Assembly (NCBI RefSeq): GCF_900698865.1
Contig: NZ_LR217695.1
Location: 248,001 to 312,000, forward strand
Direction of reading: 5' to 3'
DNA length: 64,000 nt
DNA from: Buchnera aphidicola (Cinara cuneomaculata)
Lineage (GTDB): Bacteria; Pseudomonadota; Gammaproteobacteria; Enterobacterales; Enterobacteriaceae
The notes under the pieces were generated by a model, which was given only the letters and a program-made list of their open reading frames with translations, was not told the DNA's origin and searched no databases. How positions within the stretch are numbered: the first letter of the stretch is position 1; each line of letters starts with the position of its first letter. Made by a program: the position numbers and the translations under genes. This document shows positions 51,099-60,306 of the stretch, one piece after another.

Positions 51099-53744
51099 AT
51101 GAAAACTGATGAAATTCGTACTTTATTTTTAAAATTTTTCAAAGAAAAAAACCATAAAATTATTCCCAGTAGTTCTTTAATTCCAAAAAACGATGATACT
51201 TTATTATTTACAAATGCAGGAATGAATCAATTTAAAAATATATATTTAGGATATAAAAAAAATAATACATCATCTTTTACTAGTTCTCAATATTGCATTC
51301 GAACAGGAGGTAATCATAATGATTTAAAGAAAGTAGGTTATAAACCTTATCATCATACTCTATTTGAAATGTTAGGAAATTTTAGTTTCGGTGAATATTT
51401 TAAAGAAACTGCTATCACTTATGCTTGGGAGTTTTTGACAAATAAGAGATGGCTTAAAATACCTATAAAAAAAATTTGGGTTACATATTATTACCGAGAT
51501 ATTGAAACAAAAAAAATTTGGTTAAACATTATTAAAATTCAATCTGATCATTTAATTGCTGTATATGATAAAAATAATACAGAATATAATTCTGATAATT
51601 TTTGGAAAATGGGAGATTCAGGTCCATGCGGTCCGTGTACAGAAATTTTTTATGATCAACGCAAAAATTATAAAAAAATTGACATAATTAATAATTATCA
51701 TGAATTTAAAAAATATTTTGTAGAAATTTGGAATTTAGTATTTATGCAATTTAATCAAATTACACCGAAAAAAATAGTTCAATTACCTACTCCATCAGTA
51801 GATACAGGTATGGGTTTAGAACGTATATCTGCGGTCTTACAAAATGTTTCTTCAAGTTATAAAACAAATAATTTTAAAGAATTGATGAAATCTATTAAAA
51901 ATATCATTCCTACCAAACCACATAATAATATTGCATTAAAAATTATTACAGATCACGTCCGTACAGCTACTTGTCTAATTGCTGAAAATATAGTTCCGGG
52001 TAATGAAGGCAGAAGTTATGTTCTTAGAAAAATAATAAGACGTGCCTTAATTCATGGATATTTTATAGGTTTAAATAAACCATTTTTTTATAAATTATCT
52101 AAATTTATTATCAATAGTATGAAACAAATTAATTCTGATTTTGATATTTCTTCTAAAATATCTAATATAGAAAATATCTTATATTATGAAGAGAAACAAT
52201 TTTATAACGTACTAAAAGTAGGTTTAAATAAACTACAAGATGAAATCAAAAATAAAAAAGATAACAAAATATGTACAAAAAAAATATTTTATTTATATGA
52301 AACATTTGGATTACCCGTTGAAATAACTCTAGATATTTTGAAAGAAAAAAAAATTCCAATTGATTTAAATCAAATAAACGAAACAATCAAGTTAAATAAA
52401 AATAAAAATATTAAAAATAATATAAAAAAAATAAAAAATAATTCATATTTCACATTAATTACAAAAAAAACTATTTTTCATGGATACAATACATATATTA
52501 CGGAATCAAAAATTATTCAAATAATATACAATAATACAACTGTATCTCGTTTATTTAAAAAAAATAAAGGAATTTTAATATTAAATATCACACCATTTTA
52601 TGGTGAATCAAGTGGACAAATAGGGGATATCGGAAAAATAATCAATAAAAATGGAACATTTATTGTTGAAAATACTCAAAAAAATGCAAATTTTATTGCA
52701 CATATTGGATACATGAAAACCGGTACTTTTAATTTCAGTGATACAGTAACTGCCGAAATTAATACAAAAAAAAGAAATATTATTCAATCTAATCACACGG
52801 CAACTCATTTATTACATGCTGCATTAACAAAAATTTTAAAATCAGAAATAACACAAAAAGGATCTTATATTGATGATAAATATCTAAGATTTGATTTTAT
52901 CTATAATAATGAAATTACTAAACAAGACATATGTAATTTAGATATTAAAATAAATAAAAAAATTCAAGAAAACATATCAATCAACACTACAATCACATCG
53001 TTTGAAGAAGCAAAAAAATATAAAGCTATATATTTATCTTCAAAAAAATATAATAAAACAGTTCGTATAATTTGCATTAATAATTTTTCTGTTGAATTAT
53101 GTAACGGAACTCATCATAATACTACAGGTAAAATTGGATGTTTTAAAATCGTCTCATATAAAAATATTGGACGTTCAATAAAACGTATTACCGCAATAAC
53201 CGGTTTGCACGTAATACACTATATCAATAAAAAAATAAAAACAGAAAATAAGATAAAAAATTTATTTATTAATAATCATCATAATCTTTATAAAGCAGTA
53301 AAAAAATCACTTAATGTTATTCAAGACCTAAAAAAAGAAAATCAACAATTAATAAAACAAAATATTTTACAAATTTCTAAAAATTTAATATCAACCGCAT
53401 ACGTTATTAATAACATATTTATTATTGCAACATCTTTATCTCATTTAAAACATACTATTCTTAGAAATATCTCTGATACTATTAAAAAAAAAATAACATC
53501 TGTAATTATAATATTAATTAATAAAAATAGTTCAATCATACAATTTCTTATTAGCGTTTCTAATAATATAACTAAATTTATTAACGCGTTAGATATTATG
53601 AATATTCTTTTTTCGATATTACCAGGTCAAGGTGGTGGTAAAAAAAATATTGTAGAAGGAAAATTAAATAATAATAGTAATATTATTAATAAAATTAAAA
53701 TTATTGAACAAAAAATTATAGATAATATTAAAAAAAACATATAA
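51099..53744 (+). CDS. alaS: Alanyl-tRNA synthetase
   Basis: Class II synthetase with editing. It has 881 residues (E. coli 876). Aminoacylation domain: GMNQFKNIYLG, RTGGNHNDLKKVG, and SVDTGMGLERI. Editing-domain zinc ligands are in HTATHLLHAAL and CNGTH (usually CGGTH). The C-Ala domain is present but diverged and ends with PGQGGGKKNIVEGK. csrA follows, as in E. coli. Confidence 0.97.
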   Translation: MKTDEIRTLFLKFFKEKNHKIIPSSSLIPKNDDTLLFTNAGMNQFKNIYLGYKKNNTSSFTSSQYCIRTGGNHNDLKKVGYKPYHHTLFEMLGNFSFGEYFKETAITYAWEFLTNKRWLKIPIKKIWVTYYYRDIETKKIWLNIIKIQSDHLIAVYDKNNTEYNSDNFWKMGDSGPCGPCTEIFYDQRKNYKKIDIINNYHEFKKYFVEIWNLVFMQFNQITPKKIVQLPTPSVDTGMGLERISAVLQNVSSSYKTNNFKELMKSIKNIIPTKPHNNIALKIITDHVRTATCLIAENIVPGNEGRSYVLRKIIRRALIHGYFIGLNKPFFYKLSKFIINSMKQINSDFDISSKISNIENILYYEEKQFYNVLKVGLNKLQDEIKNKKDNKICTKKIFYLYETFGLPVEITLDILKEKKIPIDLNQINETIKLNKNKNIKNNIKKIKNNSYFTLITKKTIFHGYNTYITESKIIQIIYNNTTVSRLFKKNKGILILNITPFYGESSGQIGDIGKIINKNGTFIVENTQKNANFIAHIGYMKTGTFNFSDTVTAEINTKKRNIIQSNHTATHLLHAALTKILKSEITQKGSYIDDKYLRFDFIYNNEITKQDICNLDIKINKKIQENISINTTITSFEEAKKYKAIYLSSKKYNKTVRIICINNFSVELCNGTHHNTTGKIGCFKIVSYKNIGRSIKRITAITGLHVIHYINKKIKTENKIKNLFINNHHNLYKAVKKSLNVIQDLKKENQQLIKQNILQISKNLISTAYVINNIFIIATSLSHLKHTILRNISDTIKKKITSVIIILINKNSSIIQFLISVSNNITKFINALDIMNILFSILPGQGGGKKNIVEGKLNNNSNIINKIKIIEQKIIDNIKKNI

Positions 53745-53877
53745 TATATAAATTATATTACATGACATTTTGTAAAAAATTTATAAAAAATATCAAAGAT
53801 ACATAAAATATATAAAATTATTTATTTACTTATTTTCAAACAGTAAAATACATATATTTATATAAGGAATCAACGGA

Positions 53878-54063
53878 ATGCTCATTTTAACTCGTCGAAT
53901 TGGCGAAACATTAATAATCGGCGATGAAATAACGATAACAATCTTAGGAATGAAAGGCAATCAAATTCGTGTAGGGGTCAATGCTCCTAAAAAAATACCT
54001 GTACATAGAGAAGAAATATATAAAAGAATACAATCAGATAAAAAACTCATACAAAAAAAATAA
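53878..54063 (+). CDS. csrA: Carbon storage regulator CsrA
   Basis: RNA-binding dimer that blocks ribosome-binding sites carrying GGA. It has 61 residues, the E. coli length, with a near-complete match: [20 protein letters not shown] and [18 protein letters not shown]. Arg44 of the RNA-binding face is kept (VHREEI). Its preservation implies that post-transcriptional control remains, although the flagellar targets are in decay. Confidence 0.97.
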   Translation: MLILTRRIGETLIIGDEITITILGMKGNQIRVGVNAPKKIPVHREEIYKRIQSDKKLIQKK

Positions 54064-54075
54064 AAAATAAATATT

Positions 54076-54107
54076 TACTGTATTTTGTGAATATACAAAA
54101 TACAGTA
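54076..54107 (+). terminator. Hairpin after csrA
   Basis: A 13-bp perfect stem around TACTGTATTTTG/CAAAATACAGTA with a 6-base loop, 13 bases after the csrA stop. A weak T-rich stretch follows. Confidence 0.6.
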
Positions 54108-54283
54108 TTAACGTTACTTTATATAAAAAAAATAACTAAATAATAATTTATTAATAAAAAATATTCATATTAACTGTAATATTAATACTTAAAAAATATT
54201 AGAGACAGGTTCTAATGTTTAGAATAAAAATTCTATTTGACTCTTTTTATAAAAATTAGTATTATATATTATATATAAAACTA

Positions 54284-54370
54284 GGTGAGATGGCCGAGTG
54301 GTTTAAGGCGCTCCCCTGCTAAAGGAGTATGTACTAATCTGCATCGAGGGTTCAAATCCCTCTCTCACCA
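54284..54370 (+). tRNA. tRNA-Ser (anticodon GCU)
   Basis: Acceptor GGTGAGA/TCTCACC, anticodon loop CTGCTAA (GCU), class II variable arm, T loop GGTTCAAATCC. The csrA-tRNA-Ser-tRNA-Arg order is that of E. coli. Confidence 0.95.
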
Positions 54371-54475
54371 AAATAATATTATTTATGCATCCGTAGCTTA
54401 GTTGGATAGAGCACTCGGCTACGAACCGAGAGGTTGAAGGTTCGAATCCTTCCGGATGCATAAATAATATTATTT
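54371..54475. repeat. 16-bp inverted repeat enclosing tRNA-Arg
   Basis: 54371-54386 is the exact reverse complement of 54460-54475, immediately adjoining the tRNA ends, so the precursor could form a 23-bp helix (7 acceptor plus 16 flank pairs), including the discriminator base. Confidence 0.85.
54387..54460 (+). tRNA. tRNA-Arg (anticodon ACG)
   Basis: Acceptor GCATCCG/CGGATGC, anticodon stem CTCGG/CCGAG around CTACGAA (ACG; A34 needs TadA to become inosine). The flanks 54371-54386 and 54460-54475 are perfectly complementary and would lengthen the acceptor stem by 16 bp in the precursor. Confidence 0.95.
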
Positions 54476-55315
54476 CATAAAAAATATGTTCTTATATTCA
54501 ATAAAATTTAAAAAAATATTTTTTACATAATTAAAAAAATAATTTAAGATCCTTATCTTGTATATATTCTGAAAATTTATTATTATTAACCAATAATAAT
54601 TAATATAACTGAAATATTATTCAATAATAATTAATATAACTGAAATATTATTCAATAATAATGTTGAAGGTAATAATATTAAACACGGAAGATCTAATTT
54701 GTGTATTTAATAATACCAATAATATTTTTATATCTATAATATAGATATATAAATAAAAAAATATTTTTATGAAAATAATCAAAAAAAAGATGATACAGAA
54801 TCATAATTAAAATAATCATTTAATAACAATAAATGTCTAAAATAAGGAAACATAAGATTATAAATTCAATAGAATTAAAAATTCTATTAATTATTTCGAT
54901 AATAAAAATTAAAACAATTAATTATTAAAAAAATAATTACTTTTTCGATATTAGAAATCAGAAATAAATATTATTTTTACATTAAATACACCATCTACTA
55001 TACATCAATGGTGTAATTCTATATCCATAAAATCTACTAAAATTATTATTTAAAATAAATACAAAAAATATGTGATATCTTTAATTGAAGTAAAACTATT
55101 TTTATACTAAATAGACTTGAACTAAAATTTAGTGTATATAATAAAAATTATACATAAAAAATTTTCTTAAATACATGATAAGTACCGAAAAATATTAAGA
55201 ACAAAAACCGTTAGTATTGTTACTATCACAGTTTTAATAATACTTGTAAGAGATATATAATAATAATATTATTATCTTTTCTTAAAATAACAATAAAATA
55301 TATAATTTTATAGAT
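54476..55315. other. Gene-free region between tRNA-Arg and zapA
   Basis: About 840 bases with no reading frame I can assign. It contains the 31-bp tandem repeat (54591-54662). I recognise no remnant of any gene. Confidence 0.55.
54591..54662. repeat. 31-bp tandem repeat, 2.3 copies
   Basis: Unit 54591-54621 is repeated exactly at 54622-54652 and continues for 10 more bases (54653-54662). The unit begins CAATAATAATTAATATAACT. Non-coding. Confidence 0.9.
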
Positions 55316-55609
55316 TTATTCTTGCTCTAAAGCTTTATCTATCATTTCATTTAATACTAACATTCTAGATTTTACATGTTTGATACAATGAACAGATTTT
55401 TGTTTTTCTAATTCTAATTCATAACAAACATTCAAAGCAGTAACAAAAATCAATTTTTCTATATTATATGTACCTGTTTGTTCTTTTAATTTTTCTAATC
55501 TTTGATTTAAAATATTAGCTGTATAATATAAATCTGAAGAATTCTCATCAGGACAATTCACGCGTATAAAACGTCCTAAAACTTCTATATCAATAGACTG
55601 TGATGACAT
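55316..55609 (-). CDS. zapA: Cell division protein ZapA
   Basis: Binds and bundles FtsZ filaments in the Z ring. It has 97 residues (E. coli 109). Matching blocks: SIDIEVLGRFIRVNCP, NQRLEKLKEQT and LIFVTALNVCYELELEKQ, with a C-terminal coiled coil. Formerly ygfE. Together with minCDE it shows a maintained division machinery. Confidence 0.9.
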   Translation of the reverse strand: MSSQSIDIEVLGRFIRVNCPDENSSDLYYTANILNQRLEKLKEQTGTYNIEKLIFVTALNVCYELELEKQKSVHCIKHVKSRMLVLNEMIDKALEQE

Positions 55610-55677
55610 GACTTATTCTCTATAAATAAATTTTTTTAATAAAAAATATTAATAAAATATCTAACTATATATAAACA

Positions 55678-56331
55678 TTAAGATATTATTTTTACTCCAT
55701 TCATATAACTAACTAATAATACATCAGCTTTCCTTTTACAAAACAATCCAACAGACACTATACCTGGGATATTATTAATTTTTTCCTCTAAACTAATAGT
55801 ATTATTAGTATGTAAGTTATATATGTCAATAATATAATTACTGTTATCTGTAATAAAGTTTTTTCTATATTGCGGTATACCTCCTAACTTCGTAATTTCT
55901 CTAGATACACTCTGTAGTGCCATAGGTATAACTTCGATAGGAACGGGAAAATTATCAAATTTTGATACATATTTCGATTTATCAATTATACAGATAAATT
56001 TCTTGGCAACAGAAGCGATAATCTTTTCTCGAGTAAGAGCTCCTCCGCCACCTTTTATCATTTCCATAGAAAAATTTACTCTGTCAGCACTATCAATATA
56101 AATGTCTAACGAATCTAATGTATTAAGATCTATTATAGGAATATTAAAATATTTTAACCGCTTTTCTGAAGTATAAGAACTAGATACAACTCCTTTGACA
56201 TGTTTGGAAATAGTTGATAATGCTTCAATAAAAAATTTTATTGTAGAACCTGATCCAATTCCAATAATTGAATTTTTTGGAACGTATTCTAATGCAGATC
56301 TTGCTACAGATTTCTTTAATTCATCTAACAT
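55678..56331 (-). CDS. rpiA: Ribose-5-phosphate isomerase A
   Basis: Interconverts ribose-5-phosphate and ribulose-5-phosphate. I take ATG 56331 (217 residues; E. coli 219), which has GGAG just upstream; the frame extends 14 codons further. Motifs: IGIGSGSTIKFFIEAL, DSADRVNFSMEMIKGGGGALTREKI and DKSKYV, with the catalytic Asp and Lys regions kept. Confidence 0.96.
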   Translation of the reverse strand: MLDELKKSVARSALEYVPKNSIIGIGSGSTIKFFIEALSTISKHVKGVVSSSYTSEKRLKYFNIPIIDLNTLDSLDIYIDSADRVNFSMEMIKGGGGALTREKIIASVAKKFICIIDKSKYVSKFDNFPVPIEVIPMALQSVSREITKLGGIPQYRKNFITDNSNYIIDIYNLHTNNTISLEEKINNIPGIVSVGLFCKRKADVLLVSYMNGVKIIS

Positions 56332-56447
56332 ATATTCTCCATAATATATTGAAATAATCAAATAATAATACAAATATATAATCTATATTATTTTTAATAA
56401 ATCTTATATTAAGTAATAATATTAATTATGCTGATTTAGTATCATAT

Positions 56448-56519
56448 CTGGGGTACCTGGATTCGAACCAGGGATGCCGGTATCAAAAACCGGTGCCGTA
56501 ACCTCTTGGCTATACCCCA
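56448..56519 (-). tRNA. tRNA-Gln (anticodon UUG)
   Basis: Acceptor TGGGGTA/TACCCCA, discriminator G, anticodon loop TTTTGAT (UUG), T loop GGTTCGAATCC. Last of a Met-Leu-Gln cluster like the E. coli metT-leuW-gln operon. Confidence 0.95.
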
Positions 56520-56566
56520 AAAATATCCTAAACTATTAAAATAGTTTAATTCATTAATATTAATTA

Positions 56567-56648
56567 TACGGAAGGCGAGACTTGAACTCGCAAACTTTTC
56601 AGTGCCAGAACCTAAATCTGGTGCGTCTACCGTTTTCGCCACTTCCGC
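56567..56648 (-). tRNA. tRNA-Leu (anticodon UAG)
   Basis: Acceptor GCGGAAG/CTTCCGT, anticodon stem CCAGA/TCTGG around TTTAGGT (UAG, position 37 G), class II variable arm, T loop GAGTTCAAGTC. It keeps G36-G37, the TrmD target. Confidence 0.95.
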
Positions 56649-56671
56649 TAAATAAATAAATAATTTTATCA

Positions 56672-56745
56672 TGGCTATAACGAGAATCGAACTCGTGACC
56701 TCAGCGTTATGAGTGCTGCGCTCTAACCGACTGAGCTACATAGCC
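56672..56745 (-). tRNA. tRNA-Met, elongator (anticodon CAU)
   Basis: Acceptor GGCTATG/TATAGCC (one mismatch allowed), anticodon loop CTCATAA, T loop GAGTTCGATTC. The sequence resembles E. coli metT rather than initiator tRNA or tRNA-Ile2. First of the Met-Leu-Gln cluster. Confidence 0.92.
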
Positions 56746-56946
56746 GCATTATTTATTTCTAATAAAAGAATATATGATAATTCTACACAAATAAAATTTT
56801 TTTTACAATAAAAATTTATAAATAAACTATTTTTTTTATTATTTTAATAATAATTTATTTTTTTTTAAAAAACCGTGATTTTATAAAAAATTTTTAATAA
56901 AATATATTTATACTTTATATATAACTTTATCAAGGATATTTCAATT

Positions 56947-58608
56947 ATGACACATATAAAAAATAATTTTATTAATAAAATAATAAAACATGCAATATTA
57001 AAAAATCCTAATTGTAAAATACGAACACGGTTTCCCCCAGAACCTAATGGATACTTACATATCGGACATGCAAAATCTATCTATTTAAATTTTAACATAG
57101 CTACTAAATATAACGGAATATGTCATCTTAGATTCGATGATACCAATCCTAAAAAAGAACACGTAAAATACATTAATGCAATTAAAAAAGATATAAAATG
57201 GTTAGGTTTTGATTGTTATAAAAATCCAAAATATACTTCAAATTATTTTCCGCAACTGTATCAATACGCTATTCAGTTAATTCAAAATAATTTAGCATAT
57301 GTAGATGAATTAAATACACAAGAAATAAAAAATTATCGAGGATCATTAACAAAAAAAGGAACTAATAGTCCATTTAGAAATCGATCTATTAAAGAAAATT
57401 TAATTTTATTCGAAAAAATGAAAAATGGAATGTTTGCTCAAGGAGCGATGTGTTTACGAGCTAAAATAAATATGAAATCTCCATATATTATTTTACGTGA
57501 TCCTGTTTTATACCGAATCATATATTCTGAACATCATCAAACAAAAAATGAATGGTGTATTTATCCTATGTATGATTTCGCTCATTGTATTGTAGATGCA
57601 TTAGAAAAAATTACGCATTCTTTATGTACATTAGAATTTATGGATAATCGTCAACTATACATATGGATATTAAAAAAATTAAATTTTATTCAAAAACCTC
57701 CAAAACAATATGAATTTTCTAAATTAAATTTAGAATATACAATATTATCTAAAAGAAAAATACAAAAATTAATAGATTGTAAGTTAGTAGACGGTTGGGG
57801 GGATCCAAGATTACATACAATATCAGGTTTAAGAAATAAAGGGTATACAAAAAATTCTATTAAAATGTTTTGTCAAAAAATTGGTGTTACAAAACAACAA
57901 AATATGATAGAACTATCTCTATTAGAGTCTTGCATTAGAAAAGACTTAAATATGACTTCTCCTAGACGAATGGCTGTAATTAATCCTATCAAAATAATTA
58001 TTACCAATATCGATAAAGATCACTTAGAATATCTCGACGCACCAAATCATCCTAATATAAAAGAAATGGGTACTAGAAAAATTATTTTTTCGAATGAAAT
58101 ATATATTGAAAGAGAAGATTTCTATGAACATGTAATTAAAAATTATAAAGGATTAGTTTTAGGAGAAAAAGTTCGATTAAAATATGCTTATACAATTCAA
58201 GCAAATAAGATTTTAAAAAATGCAAATAACGAAATATCATGCATTTTATGTACACTAGATTTATATAAAGAAAAAAAACTTCAACAACCAATAAAAAAAT
58301 ATAATATAATTCACTGGATATCTACAAAAAATTCTATTAAAGCTCAATTTCAATTATTTGATGTTTTATTCAAATCTAAAGATATTGATCAAGAAAAAGA
58401 TATTATTGAAGCATATAATCCTAATTCATGTATAATTAAAATAGGATATGTTGAATCTATTACAGATCACGAACACGTCAAACATGCTTATCAATTTGAA
58501 CGAATAGGATATTTTTTGAAAATAAATAAAAACAATCAATGTAATACTATATTTAACAGAATTGTTTCTTTAAAAAACAAATATAAAACTTTTATCAAAT
58601 CTAACTAA
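56947..58608 (+). CDS. glnS: Glutaminyl-tRNA synthetase
   Basis: Class Ib synthetase. It has 553 residues, almost the E. coli length (554). HIGH is HIGHAKS (about residues 40-46) after RFPPEPNGYL; the KMSKS equivalent is LSKRK. Beta-barrel anticodon-binding domains follow (GWGDPRLHTISGLRNKG). In other Buchnera pyrG separates glnS from eno; here only 167 bases separate them. Confidence 0.96.
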   Translation: MTHIKNNFINKIIKHAILKNPNCKIRTRFPPEPNGYLHIGHAKSIYLNFNIATKYNGICHLRFDDTNPKKEHVKYINAIKKDIKWLGFDCYKNPKYTSNYFPQLYQYAIQLIQNNLAYVDELNTQEIKNYRGSLTKKGTNSPFRNRSIKENLILFEKMKNGMFAQGAMCLRAKINMKSPYIILRDPVLYRIIYSEHHQTKNEWCIYPMYDFAHCIVDALEKITHSLCTLEFMDNRQLYIWILKKLNFIQKPPKQYEFSKLNLEYTILSKRKIQKLIDCKLVDGWGDPRLHTISGLRNKGYTKNSIKMFCQKIGVTKQQNMIELSLLESCIRKDLNMTSPRRMAVINPIKIIITNIDKDHLEYLDAPNHPNIKEMGTRKIIFSNEIYIEREDFYEHVIKNYKGLVLGEKVRLKYAYTIQANKILKNANNEISCILCTLDLYKEKKLQQPIKKYNIIHWISTKNSIKAQFQLFDVLFKSKDIDQEKDIIEAYNPNSCIIKIGYVESITDHEHVKHAYQFERIGYFLKINKNNQCNTIFNRIVSLKNKYKTFIKSN

Positions 58609-58775
58609 ATTAATATACTTGAATATTAATTTAATTGTTTATTTTTATAAAAATAAAAATAATATATATGCACATAAAAACATCAATTGTAAAATACAAC
58701 CACATTTTTTATTTAAATAAAAATTAAACATAACTAAATTAATTTTTTATAAAATTTTTAAATAAAGGAAAAAAA

Positions 58776-60083
58776 ATGTCAAAAATAAAAAAATTATTTG
58801 CTCGAGAAATATTAGATTCGCGCGGTTACCCTACAGTTGAAACCGAAGTTCATCTTACAAACGGTCATATTGGATTAGCTTCTGTGCCTTCAGGAGCATC
58901 TACAGGATCAAAAGAAGCATTAGAATTAAGAGATGGCGATAAAAATCGTTTTTTTGGAAAAGGAGTAAAAAAAGCAGTCAATTATATTAATAACGATATT
59001 TCTTATGCTTTAATTAACAAAATACCAGATAATCAAACAGAAATTGATCATCACATGATTAAATTAGATGGCACGGAAAATAAATCAAAATTTGGAGCTA
59101 ATGCTATTTTATCTGTATCACTTGCAGTTGCAAAATCCGTTGCATCTGAAAAGAATATTCCATTCTATTCTTATATTTCTCAATTAAATAAATCTAGTAA
59201 TAATTTTTCTATTCCTCTTCCTATGATTAATATCATTAATGGCGGCATGCATGCCAATAATAATATTGATATTCAAGAATTTATGATTCAGCCTATTGGA
59301 GCTATTAATATTCAACAAGCTATTCGAATGGGATCAGAAATTTTTCATACATTAGGAACCATTCTTCAAGAAAAAGGATATTCTACTTGCGTTGGGGACG
59401 AAGGAGGATATGCTCCTAATTTATCCTCTAATGAAGAAGTACTATCTATTATTAGTTTAGCTGTAGAAAAATCTAATTATAAATTAGGAACTGATATTAC
59501 ATTTGCAATAGATTGTGCAGCATCCGAACTATTTGATAAAAAGACAAAAACATATAAATTAATACATGAAAATAAAATATTTAATTCACAGGAATTTACA
59601 CATTATTTAGAAAAACTTGCCTCAAAATATCCTATCTCTTCAATAGAAGACGGACAACATGAAAATGATTGGGATGGTTTTAAGTATCAAACACAAGTAT
59701 TGGGTAAAAAAATTCAGTTAGTTGGTGATGATTTATTTGTTACAAACAAAAAAATTTTTCAACAAGGTATTGATAAAAAAATTGCTAATGCCATTTTAAT
59801 AAAATTAAACCAAATAGGAACATTAACTGAAACATTAGAAACTATACAATTAGCTAAAAAAAATAAATATTCTGTCATAATATCCCATCGATCTGGAGAA
59901 ACAGAAGATACTAGTATTGCAGATTTATCAGTTGGTACTTCGGCTGGGCAAATAAAAACTGGATCTATGTGTAGATCCGATAGAACAGCAAAATATAATA
60001 GATTAATTAGAATAGAAGAGTCTCTACATACCATAAATGTACCATTAAAAAATAACTTAAAACTATTCAATTCAAATAAATAA
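58776..60083 (+). CDS. eno: Enolase
   Basis: Glycolytic enzyme converting 2-phosphoglycerate to PEP; also a degradosome component in E. coli. It has 435 residues (E. coli 432). Catalytic and Mg ligands are in [25 protein letters not shown] and [19 protein letters not shown] has Cys where Ser is usual. AAGGAAAAAA precedes the ATG. Base composition is less eroded than neighbours. Confidence 0.97.
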   Translation: MSKIKKLFAREILDSRGYPTVETEVHLTNGHIGLASVPSGASTGSKEALELRDGDKNRFFGKGVKKAVNYINNDISYALINKIPDNQTEIDHHMIKLDGTENKSKFGANAILSVSLAVAKSVASEKNIPFYSYISQLNKSSNNFSIPLPMINIINGGMHANNNIDIQEFMIQPIGAINIQQAIRMGSEIFHTLGTILQEKGYSTCVGDEGGYAPNLSSNEEVLSIISLAVEKSNYKLGTDITFAIDCAASELFDKKTKTYKLIHENKIFNSQEFTHYLEKLASKYPISSIEDGQHENDWDGFKYQTQVLGKKIQLVGDDLFVTNKKIFQQGIDKKIANAILIKLNQIGTLTETLETIQLAKKNKYSVIISHRSGETEDTSIADLSVGTSAGQIKTGSMCRSDRTAKYNRLIRIEESLHTINVPLKNNLKLFNSNK

Positions 60084-60124
60084 ATTATAAATTACTTATT
60101 ATGTACATAAAAATTATTTCTATA

Positions 60125-60154
60125 TATCAATAGAAAGAAAATCTTCTATTGATA
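60125..60154 (+). terminator. Intrinsic terminator after eno
   Basis: An 11-bp stem TATCAATAGAA/TTCTATTGATA with an 8-base loop, then ATTTTTATT; about 40 bases after the eno stop. Confidence 0.65.
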
Positions 60155-60208
60155 ATTTTTATTAATTAATAAAAATTATATATAATAATAATATATATAT
60201 TATCAATA

Positions 60209-60252
60209 TATATAGTAAGGATACTATCAGTATCTAGTATCCTTACTATATA
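60209..60252. repeat. 18-bp perfect hairpin between eno and polA
   Basis: 60209-60226 pairs with 60235-60252 (8-base loop), with a core of TATAGTAAGGATACT and its complement. Part of the arm (TATAGTAAG) recurs just after, near 60260-60268. Confidence 0.8.
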
Positions 60253-60306
60253 CTGATATATAGTAAGTACATACATTGAATACTAAGCTGAATTAATTAG
60301 GAGATT

